The translations under genes were made by a program, and so were the position numbers. DNA of 64,000 bases from Australimonas brisbanensis (lineage in GTDB: Bacteria > Chloroflexota > Dehalococcoidia > Lucifugimonadales > Australimonadaceae): positions 62,001 to 126,000 of the forward strand of contig JAYQTA010000003.1 of the NCBI GenBank assembly GCA_038147155.1, written 5' to 3'. Within the stretch, counting starts at the first letter, position 1. Each line of letters opens with the position of its first letter. Of this stretch, positions 57,558-64,000 are shown piece after piece. The notes beneath the pieces were generated by a model, which worked only from the letters and a program-made list of their open reading frames with translations, had not been told where the DNA came from and did not search any database.

Positions 57558-58546
57558 GAGAGCCCCATCCGGTGGTACACCTCGGCCAGCGTGGCCTCGG
57601 CCACGGCCCTGCCGCGCGATGCGCCGTAGGCGAGCACCTCCCGCACCCGCTCGGGGTTCTCGGCAAGCTCGCGCCGGCGCTCCCGGAAGGCGCGCAGGTG
57701 CTCGTTGATGCCGCCTGCCAGCAGCTTCTTGCAGTCCACGCAGCCGATGGCCGCGCTGGTGCACTCGGCCTCGATGCGCCCGGTCTCGGCGGGGTTGAAC
57801 AGCTTGTGTAGGCTGAACACGTTGCACACCTGGGGGCGGCCCGGGTCGGTGCGGCGGGCGCGCTGCGGGTCGGTCACCATGCCGCGCACGCGCTTGTCCG
57901 TCTCCTCCTCGGAGGAGGCGAGTTCTATCTGGTTGTCCAGGCTCTTCGACATCTTGTCCTGCCCGTCAGTGCCCCTGATGGACGGGGCCTCGGTGAGCAG
58001 CGGCTGGGGCTCCGGGAACGTCTCCCCGTATAGGCGGTTGAAGCGGCGGGCTATCTCCCGCGCTATCTCGATGTGCGGCACCTGGTCTATCCCCACCGGC
58101 ACCCGGTCGGCCTTGAAGAGGATGACGTCGGCGGTCTGGAGCACCGGGTAGCCCACCAGCCCGTAGGCCACGTGCTCCTCGTCCTCGCCCAGCTGGCGCA
58201 CCTTCTCCTTAAAGGTGGGCACGCGCATCAGCCACCCCAGCGGCGTGGTCATGGACAGGAGGGTGTGCAACGACATCACCTCCGGCACCTGGCTCTGGAC
58301 GAATAGCACGCTGCGCTCGGGGTCGAGGCCCGCCGCCAGCCAGTCCAGCACCATCTCATGGGTGTTGCGGCCGATCTCCCCCACCTGCTCGGTGCCCTGC
58401 AGGGTGGTGAGGGCGTGGATGTCGGCCACGCCGAAGAAGCACTCGTGCTCGTCCTGGAGGGTCACCCAGTTGCGCAGGGCGCCGAAGTAGTTGCCCAGGT
58501 GCAAACGCCCGGAGGGGCGCATGGCGGAGTAGACGCGGTGAGCCAC
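57554..58546 (-). CDS. trpS: tryptophanyl-tRNA synthetase
   Basis: 330 residues, normal bacterial size. GTG start at 58546. HIGH-like SGRLHLGNYFGAL, FFGVADIHALTT, GYPVLQTADVILF, GIDQVPHIEIAREIARRFN, and KMSKS in GQDKMSKSLDN. It charges tRNA-Trp. Neighbouring genes are functionally unrelated, so the linkage is probably only operonic. Confidence 0.96.
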   Translation of the reverse strand: MAHRVYSAMRPSGRLHLGNYFGALRNWVTLQDEHECFFGVADIHALTTLQGTEQVGEIGRNTHEMVLDWLAAGLDPERSVLFVQSQVPEVMSLHTLLSMTTPLGWLMRVPTFKEKVRQLGEDEEHVAYGLVGYPVLQTADVILFKADRVPVGIDQVPHIEIAREIARRFNRLYGETFPEPQPLLTEAPSIRGTDGQDKMSKSLDNQIELASSEEETDKRVRGMVTDPQRARRTDPGRPQVCNVFSLHKLFNPAETGRIEAECTSAAIGCVDCKKLLAGGINEHLRAFRERRRELAENPERVREVLAYGASRGRAVAEATLAEVYHRMGLS

Positions 58547-58607
58547 GGGTGGACGACCTCTCAGAGGGGGTGGCGTGAGTCTAGCACGCGGGCCCGGCGC
58601 TGCCGGA

Positions 58608-59540
58608 CTAGCCCTGGGCGCGCTTGCGGGCCAGGCGCTGGTAGTAGGTGACGTAGGCGCGCACCGTGGGCAGGTAGGAGCGGTCGGCCTTCTCGGGCTT
58701 GGCGAACATGTAGGTGCGCACGGCCACGTCCATCTCCTGTTCGCTCTTGCCTGCTGCCATCGCCTCCTGGATCAGCTCGCCCAGTTCGATGGTCACGCGC
58801 TCCACCGCGTCCAGCGCGTAGCGCGGGTTGGTGGGTAGGAATCCCGTGTGCACCGGCAGCAGGTAGCGCGGATCGAGTTCGCGCATGCGCCGGATGGACG
58901 CCAGCGCCGCCTCCACGTCGAAGTAGGGCAGCGTCATGGGGGTGTCGGGCATGAAGCGCGGGGGCAGGTAGTTGCCCGCCCCATGTCCCGAATAGAGCGC
59001 CCGGTTCTCCACGTCCAGCACGCCGATGTGGTCCAGGGAGTGACCCGGCAGGAAGACGGTCTGGTAGGGCCGCCCGCCCAGCTCGAAGTCGTCCACGTCG
59101 TCCACCACCACCAGCCGCTCCTGGGGCACCGGGAGCAGCGCGCCGAAGATGGACTCCCACTCCGGGCCGAACACCGCGCGGGTGCCGTCGGCCAGGCGCG
59201 AGACGTCGGTTATGTAGGGTGCGCCCCGGCGCTGGAACACCGCCTTGGCCCTGGGCAACTGCTGCACCAGCCAGCCCGCCCCGCCCGCGTGGTCCACGTG
59301 GATGTGGGAGGGGATGACGTACTCGATTTCGTCCACGTCGTGGCCCATGCCCGCGATGGCCCGGAGCGCGCCCTCGGCCACCACCGTGGGGCCGGGGTCC
59401 AGCAGCGCGGCGTGGGGGCCGGGGATGTACCAGACGGCGTGGGGGAAGGCCCCATCGGTGAACAGCCCGGCGGTATCGCGCCCGTAACTGGTGCGCATCT
59501 CGAAGACGCCGGCGAACACCTCTTCGGTGGTGAAGTCCAT
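58608..59540 (-). CDS. metallo-beta-lactamase-fold hydrolase
   Basis: 310 residues, ATG 59540 with GGGAGG before it. Dinuclear zinc motif SHIHVDHAGG (in place of HxHxDH, the family variant with Ile between), further ligand regions FLPGHSLDHIG, YSGHGAGNYLPP and LPVHTGF. Resembles glyoxalase II/SoxH-like hydrolases; a thioesterase acting on CoA products of the neighbouring ligase/mutase genes is conceivable but unproven. Twelve bases downstream of the PaaK-like gene. Confidence 0.84.
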   Translation of the reverse strand: MDFTTEEVFAGVFEMRTSYGRDTAGLFTDGAFPHAVWYIPGPHAALLDPGPTVVAEGALRAIAGMGHDVDEIEYVIPSHIHVDHAGGAGWLVQQLPRAKAVFQRRGAPYITDVSRLADGTRAVFGPEWESIFGALLPVPQERLVVVDDVDDFELGGRPYQTVFLPGHSLDHIGVLDVENRALYSGHGAGNYLPPRFMPDTPMTLPYFDVEAALASIRRMRELDPRYLLPVHTGFLPTNPRYALDAVERVTIELGELIQEAMAAGKSEQEMDVAVRTYMFAKPEKADRSYLPTVRAYVTYYQRLARKRAQG

Positions 59541-59552
59541 GTCTGCCTCCCG

Positions 59553-60956
59553 CTACCCCTTCCCGTGCAGGTCGCGCTGGTCGATGACGCGCTTGGCCTT
59601 GAACTGCGTGCGCTCCAGTTCGCCGGGGCCCTTCAGTTCCACCGCCGCCCGTATCCCCAGCGTGGCCTGGAGCGCGTGGGCCAGGCGCTCGCGGGTGCCG
59701 GTCAGGTCACCGGCGGCCTCGGCGGAGTGCTCAGCCAGCACGGTGAGTTCGTCCATGATGCGCTCGCGGGTGACGACCATGCGGAATTCGCCCGTGAGGC
59801 CCGTCGTCGCTCGCACCACGTTCTCCACGGCGGAGGGGTACACGTTCTCCCCCCGGATCGTCACCATGTCGTCCACCCGCCCGTACACCCCGCGCGGCAT
59901 GCGTGGGTAGGTGCGCCCGCAGGGGCACGGGTCGTCCGTCCAGGAGGCCAGGTCACCCGACCAGAACCGTATGAGCGGCTGCGAGGTGCGCTCGAGGTGG
60001 GTGTAGACCGGCGTCCCCTCGGCTCCGTAGGGGGCCACCTGCCGGGTGGCTGGGTCCAGCAGCTCGGTGTAGACGATGTCCTGCCACAGGTGCATGCCGG
60101 GGGCGTGGGCGCACCCGCCGTTGGACATCCACGGGCTCATCTCCCCCGTGGAGCCGGAGTCCACCACCACCGCCCCGTACGCATCCTCCAGGGCCTTGCG
60201 CGTTGCGGGGATGGACGCGCCGGGCTCGCCGGAGAAGAGGAGCACCCGGAAGCCGATGCTGCGCGGGTCGAGCCCCTCCTCCCGTGCCACCTCGGCCAGG
60301 TAGAGGGCGTAGGAGGGCGTGCCGTAGAACACCGTGGGCCGGGCCGCCTGCACCCAGCGCACCGCCATGCGCGTCTGGCCCGACGCCCCGGCCCCGAAGG
60401 GGAAGCAGCGCGCGCGCATGCGTTCGGCCCCCACCAGCGCGCCCCACGAGCCCATGTACAGGGTGAAGGGGGAGGCGATGAACACCATGTCGTCGGGCCG
60501 GATGCCCCCTGCCCACATCACGCGAGCGTGGGCATTGCCGATGCGCGCCCAGTCATCGCGCGAGATGGTGAGCACCGTGGGGATGCCCGTGGTGCCGGAG
60601 GAGCCGTGGATGCGCTCGATGGAGGACCAGTCGTCGCAGATGTTGGACCCGAAGGGCGGGTTCTCCAGCAGGTCCGCCCGCAGGTCCTCCTTGGTGATGG
60701 TGGGGATGCGGTGGAACCCGTCCAGGTCCAGGCTGGCCAGGTCGCCTGCGGTGATGCCCGCCGCGCCCCAGATGCGCCGGTAGAAGGGGGAGCGCTCCCA
60801 CGCCCAGCCCAACTGCGCGCGCAACTTGCCCAGGATGATGTCCATGCGCCTGGCCGGGTCCATCGTCTCCAGCTCCGGGAACCAGTAGGCCTGGTTCGGG
60901 GCGGGCAGGTAGGACTCGTCGTACCGGGGGGGCCACTCGGCCTGGGGGCTGCTCAC
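59553..60956 (-). CDS. phenylacetate-CoA ligase-like (PaaK family) adenylate-forming enzyme
   Basis: 467 residues. GTG 60956 with GGAGG 7 bases upstream. ANL superfamily: P-loop-like IHGSSGTTGIPTVLT, YGTPSYALYLAEVA, LLFSGEPGAS, VDSGSTGEM, then YTHLERTSQPLIRFWSGDLA, GRVDDMVTIRGENVYPSAVE and the C-terminal Lys in RTQFKAKRVIDQRDL. This is the PaaK arrangement for aryl- or acyl-acetates. It lies just downstream of the B12 mutase genes and may supply their CoA substrate (inference). Confidence 0.87.
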   Translation of the reverse strand: MSSPQAEWPPRYDESYLPAPNQAYWFPELETMDPARRMDIILGKLRAQLGWAWERSPFYRRIWGAAGITAGDLASLDLDGFHRIPTITKEDLRADLLENPPFGSNICDDWSSIERIHGSSGTTGIPTVLTISRDDWARIGNAHARVMWAGGIRPDDMVFIASPFTLYMGSWGALVGAERMRARCFPFGAGASGQTRMAVRWVQAARPTVFYGTPSYALYLAEVAREEGLDPRSIGFRVLLFSGEPGASIPATRKALEDAYGAVVVDSGSTGEMSPWMSNGGCAHAPGMHLWQDIVYTELLDPATRQVAPYGAEGTPVYTHLERTSQPLIRFWSGDLASWTDDPCPCGRTYPRMPRGVYGRVDDMVTIRGENVYPSAVENVVRATTGLTGEFRMVVTRERIMDELTVLAEHSAEAAGDLTGTRERLAHALQATLGIRAAVELKGPGELERTQFKAKRVIDQRDLHGKG

Positions 60957-60988
60957 GCGCGTTCCTCCTGAGGTGGGTGGGCGTGGGG

Positions 60989-61420
60989 TCAGGAACGCTG
61001 GGGAACGTTCTCGCGGATGAACCGCTCGATGTCGGCGAGGGAGGAGCCCACGGGGAACACCGCGTCCACGCCCATCTCCTTCAGCGTGGCGACGTCCTTG
61101 TCGGGGATCGTCCCCCCCAGCAGGATCAGCGCCTCACCACGCAGCTCGCGCCGGTCCACCTCGGCCATCAGCTTGTCCATCAACTGCTTGTGCGCGCCGG
61201 ACAGCAGGCTCACGCCGATGACGTCGGCGCCCTCGCGCACAGCGGCGTCCACCGCGTCCTCCGGACTCACCCGCATGCCCAGGTACTCCACGTCCATCCC
61301 GGCGCGGGTGAGGCCCTGGGCCACCACCTTCACGCCCCGATCGTGCCCATCGAGGCCCAACTTCACCAGCAGCACCTTGATGGGCTTGCCGTCAGACGGG
61401 GTGGGGGACTGCTCGCTCAT
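60989..61420 (-). CDS. B12-binding small subunit of acyl-CoA mutase
   Basis: 143 residues. ATG 61420 is preferred to GTG 61426 because AGGGAG then has 5-base spacing. Cobalamin-binding domain alone: LVKLGLDGHDRGVKVVAQGL contains the DxHxxG lower-ligand motif (DGHDRG), then GVSLLSGAHKQL and LLGGTIPDKDV. It pairs with the catalytic large subunit encoded upstream (9-base gap), as in two-subunit MCM, isobutyryl- or hydroxyisobutyryl-CoA mutases. Confidence 0.92.
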   Translation of the reverse strand: MSEQSPTPSDGKPIKVLLVKLGLDGHDRGVKVVAQGLTRAGMDVEYLGMRVSPEDAVDAAVREGADVIGVSLLSGAHKQLMDKLMAEVDRRELRGEALILLGGTIPDKDVATLKEMGVDAVFPVGSSLADIERFIRENVPQRS

Positions 61421-61429
61421 GCTCACTCC

Positions 61430-63133
61430 CTAGAAGACGCCGGGGTCGGTGTGGTCGCCCAGCTCATCGCGCAGCACCCCCATCACCTCGCCCTCGGTGG
61501 CGTGGGCCTCCACCGCGGCGATGACCAGGGGCATCAGGTTCTCGTTCGTGTGGGCCGCGGCACGCATCGCGTCCAATCGCGCGGCCACGGCGGCGGCGTC
61601 CCGGTGGTGGATCACCGCCTCCAGCTGGGCCAGCTGGCGCTGCTCCTCCGCCGGGTCGTGCTCGTACAGCTCCGGGGGCGCGTCGTCGTCGTCCTCCGGC
61701 ACGTTCAGCCCGAGCACCTGGTAGTCCTTGCGCTCGATGCGGTCCTGATATTCGAAGGCCGCCTGGGAAATCTCCCGCTCGATGACCCCGGACTCGATGG
61801 CCGCGAACATCCCCTCCACCATGGATCCGCCGCCCATCTGCCGGATGCGCTCGATGATGGCCAGGGCCCCTGCCTCCACGTCCGAGGTGAGCTTCTCCAC
61901 GAAGAAGGAGCCCCCCAGCGGGTCGATGGTGGAGGTGACGCCCGTCTCCGTGGCGAGGATGCGTTGGGTGTTCAGCGAGAGGCGCATGGCGTGCTCGGAG
62001 GGGATGTCGTGCGCCTCGTCGTAGCCGGAGACGTGCAGCGACTGCGTGCCCCCCAGCACCGCCGAGAGCGCCTGGGTGGTCCCGCGCACCAAGTTGTTGA
62101 GCGCGCCCGCCCGTATCAGCGTCGAACCCAGCGTCTGCGTGTGGAAGCGGCAGAGCATGGCGCGCGGGTCGGTTGCCCCGAACTGCTCCCTGGTGATGCG
62201 CGCCCACAGCCGCCGTGCCGCGCGCAGCTTGGCCACCTCCTCGAAGAAGTCCATGTGGACGCCGAAGAAGAAGGAGAGGCGCGGGGCGAACCCGTTCACG
62301 TCCATCCCGCGGGCCACCCCCGCCTCCAGGTAGGCCATGCCCTGGGCCAGGGTGAAGCCCAGCTCCTGCACGGCGGTGGAGCCCGCCTCGCGGGTGTGGT
62401 AACCGGAGATGGAGATGGTGTTCCAGCCCGGCACATGCCGGGTGCAGAACTCCACCACATCCATGGTCAGGCGGAACCCGCCGCGTGGGCCCAGCGCGTA
62501 GGTCTTCTGGCCGAAGAACTCCTTGAGCGCATCGTTCTGCACCGTCCCGCGCAGCCGCTCCCAGGGCACGCCCCGCTCCTTCGCGTGGGCCAGCAGCATG
62601 GAGAGGAGCACGATGGCCGGGTGGTTGATGGTGAGCGAGATGCTCACCTCATCCAGCGCTATCCCCTCGTACAGGTCCGCCATGTCCGCCAGCGTGTCGA
62701 TGGCCACGCCCAACCGGCCCACCTCACCCTCCGCCAGGGGGTGGGCCGAGTCGTAGCCGGTGAGGGTGGGGTGGTCGAAGTCCGTGGACAGGCCCGTCTG
62801 GCCGTGGGCCAGCAGGTACTTGTAGCGCGCGTTGGTGGACTTGGCCGTGCCGAACCCGGCGATCTGCCGCCGGGTCCACTCGCGGCCCCGGTACATGGTG
62901 GGGTAGACCCCGCGGGTGAAGGGGTAGACGCCGGGCTCGCCCAGATCGTTCCCGTAGTCGAGCCCCGCCACGTCCTGGGGGGTGTAGAGGCGCTCCACCG
63001 GCAGGCCGGAGATGGTCTCGAACCGCTCGCGGGATTCGGGCGTGCGCTCCACCGTGCGCTTGAGGGGGCCGTGCTCCCACTCCTGGCGCCGGCGTCGCGC
63101 CTCATCCAGCCCCTTCTCGTCGTACAGGCTCAC
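61430..63133 (-). CDS. acyl-CoA mutase large subunit (methylmalonyl-CoA mutase type)
   Basis: 567 residues. GTG 63133 is chosen because AGGAGG lies 5 bases before it; the in-frame GTG at 63151 lacks a site. Barrel signatures: YPFTRGVYPTMYRGREWTRR, GFGTAKSTNARYKYLL, TGYDSAHPLAEGEVG, LRGTVQNDALKEFF, WNTISISGYHTREAGST, and RAMLCRFHTQTLGST. The Arg in GGFRLTMDV corresponds by my recollection to the substrate-carboxylate Arg of methylmalonyl-CoA mutase, favouring that substrate over isobutyryl-CoA. No B12 domain; that is the next gene. Confidence 0.9.
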   Translation of the reverse strand: MSLYDEKGLDEARRRRQEWEHGPLKRTVERTPESRERFETISGLPVERLYTPQDVAGLDYGNDLGEPGVYPFTRGVYPTMYRGREWTRRQIAGFGTAKSTNARYKYLLAHGQTGLSTDFDHPTLTGYDSAHPLAEGEVGRLGVAIDTLADMADLYEGIALDEVSISLTINHPAIVLLSMLLAHAKERGVPWERLRGTVQNDALKEFFGQKTYALGPRGGFRLTMDVVEFCTRHVPGWNTISISGYHTREAGSTAVQELGFTLAQGMAYLEAGVARGMDVNGFAPRLSFFFGVHMDFFEEVAKLRAARRLWARITREQFGATDPRAMLCRFHTQTLGSTLIRAGALNNLVRGTTQALSAVLGGTQSLHVSGYDEAHDIPSEHAMRLSLNTQRILATETGVTSTIDPLGGSFFVEKLTSDVEAGALAIIERIRQMGGGSMVEGMFAAIESGVIEREISQAAFEYQDRIERKDYQVLGLNVPEDDDDAPPELYEHDPAEEQRQLAQLEAVIHHRDAAAVAARLDAMRAAAHTNENLMPLVIAAVEAHATEGEVMGVLRDELGDHTDPGVF

Positions 63134-63249
63134 CGCTTCCTCCTGATACACGCTGGGGCCGCACCTGGGCCGGGGCGCAGGGGGCCCGACGATGGTAGCG
63201 CATCAGGATGTGGGGCGCACCAACGGTTTGTGAAGCCGCGCACATGCGG

Positions 63250-63279
63250 TTGAACCCGCCCGCGCCCTTCTTCTATACT
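63250..63279 (+). promoter_or_regulatory. promoter of class V aminotransferase gene
   Basis: TTGAAC (63250-63255, 5/6), 18-base spacer, TATACT (63274-63279, 5/6): one of the best promoters in the window, about 65 bases before the start codon. Confidence 0.65.
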
Positions 63280-63345
63280 CTGAGGCAATGGCCGGGGGGC
63301 CCCGCCTCCCGTGCTTCCCACCCGTACCCACACCTGGAGGCGATG

Positions 63346-64000
63346 ATGGCCAACCTTCGGCTGCCCGGGCCGACCCCCGTACCCCCCGACGTCGTCGAGG
63401 CGATGACCAAGGACATGATCGACCACCGGGGGGTGGAGTTCGCAGCGCTGATCCGGCGCATCAACGAGAACCTGAAGACGGCCTTCGTCACCAAGAACGA
63501 CGTGCTCGTCCTCACCTCCTCGGGCACCGGGGCCATGGAGGCCTCCATCGTCAACACCCTCTCGCCGGGGGACCGGGTGCTCGCCGTCACCGTGGGCAAC
63601 TTCGGCGACCGCTACGCCAAGATCGCCGAGGCGTACGGAGCGTCGGTGAACGTGCTCAAGTTCCCGGACGGGGAGGCCGCCGACCCCGAGGCGATCCGCC
63701 AGGCGCTCAAGGATGACCCCGCCGTGAAGGCGGTGCTCGTCACCCACAACGAGACCTCCACGGGCATCACCAACGACCTGAAGACCATCGCCGGCATCGT
63801 CAAGGGCGAGTTCGACAAGCTGCTCCTGGTGGACGCCATCTCCTCCCTCGGCTCCATCGAGCTGCCCATGGACGCGTGGGACCTGGACGTGGTGCTGGCC
63901 GGCTCGCAGAAGGGTTGGATGTGCCCGCCGGGCCTGGCGATGATCTCCTTCTCCGAGCGTGCGCTGAAGGCGGCGGAGACCTCCAAGATGCCGAAGTTCT
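63346..64000 (+). CDS. class V aminotransferase (alanine-glyoxylate/serine-pyruvate type), C-terminus beyond window
   Basis: The frame runs off the right edge; 218 residues are visible. Two adjacent ATGs (63343 and 63346) follow GGAGG; the second has the better spacing. N-terminus ANLRLPGPTPVPPDV, MIDHRGVEFAAL, then TSSGTGAMEASI for the PLP phosphate, VTHNETSTGI, LLLVDAISSLGS with the PLP Asp, and LAGSQKGWMCPPGLA with the Schiff-base Lys. It belongs to the AGAT/SPAT-like branch, interconverting small 2-oxo and amino acids. Divergent from the mutase genes. Confidence 0.88.
   Translation, partial: MANLRLPGPTPVPPDVVEAMTKDMIDHRGVEFAALIRRINENLKTAFVTKNDVLVLTSSGTGAMEASIVNTLSPGDRVLAVTVGNFGDRYAKIAEAYGASVNVLKFPDGEAADPEAIRQALKDDPAVKAVLVTHNETSTGITNDLKTIAGIVKGEFDKLLLVDAISSLGSIELPMDAWDLDVVLAGSQKGWMCPPGLAMISFSERALKAAETSKMPKF

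Overview
The window is 64 kb of very GC-rich bacterial chromosome, densely packed, with one-base or four-base stop/start overlaps and many GTG starts. It reads like an aerobic, heterotrophic Chloroflexota member (Dehalococcoidia/SAR202- or thermophilic-Chloroflexota-like). That is an inference. It rests on the adjacent YYY-domain (DUF2298) and Agl23-type membrane proteins, which as families are mainly known from Chloroflexi and Archaea, on a long SRP RNA with an Alu domain, and on a peripheral catabolism of acyl-CoA, aromatic-type and propionate-type substrates. There are no insertion sequences, phage genes, tRNAs, rRNAs or CRISPR arrays that I can see.

Region by region. 1-2.8 kb: edge of an Asp-box propeller gene, then an alpha/beta hydrolase and a medium-chain dehydrogenase. 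2.8-5.3 kb: three tandem small secreted proteins of one unrecognised family, each with its own TTGACA promoter and with recurring RNA hairpins between them. 5.3-12.4 kb: catabolic enzymes (glutaryl-CoA dehydrogenase, His-rich methyltransferase, dienelactone hydrolase, aldo/keto reductase, double PPOX protein, MetE-like protein, PfkB kinase). 12.4-16.6 kb: hflK-hflC, lepA and a 48-residue membrane protein. 16.6-19 kb: a frameshifted DUF2235 gene, galU and a small lipoprotein. 19.3-22.9 kb: large-type SRP RNA, ksgA, ispE, a fused double RidA gene and a methyltransferase. 22.9-28.5 kb: an OGG1-type glycosylase coupled to a DinG-type helicase, two SDRs and a cupin. 28.5-41.5 kb (minus strand): MFS transporter, quinone oxidoreductase, CCA-adding enzyme, PIG-L deacetylase, polytopic membrane protein, lipoprotein metalloprotease, pth, an unknown 640-residue protein, ligA. 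41.6-51.3 kb: a second MFS transporter, then an envelope or glycosylation cluster (FAD oxidoreductase, UPF0104 protein, Agl23-like protein, YYY protein carrying an inserted FG-GAP propeller). 51.3-53.7 kb: ftsY, rnc and a DsbA-family gene interrupted by an in-frame TGA. 53.7-55.6 kb: DUF1015 gene flanked by 81-bp repeats. 55.6-64 kb: BrkB-type membrane protein, inositol-phosphatase-like gene, trpS, metallo-beta-lactamase-fold hydrolase, PaaK-like CoA ligase, two-subunit B12-dependent acyl-CoA mutase, and the start of a class V aminotransferase.

The most interesting signal is the DsbA-family gene at 53057-53689. Its in-frame TGA (53648-53650) sits exactly where the first redox Cys of a CPxx-type motif should be. 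It is followed by an 8-bp hairpin with a GGUU loop at the spacing expected of a bacterial SECIS element, so it is a candidate selenoprotein. Other points of note are the FG-GAP propeller spliced into a YYY membrane protein, the three secreted paralogs with their two-hairpin RNA elements, the 15-histidine tail on a methyltransferase, and two families of dispersed palindromic repeats.
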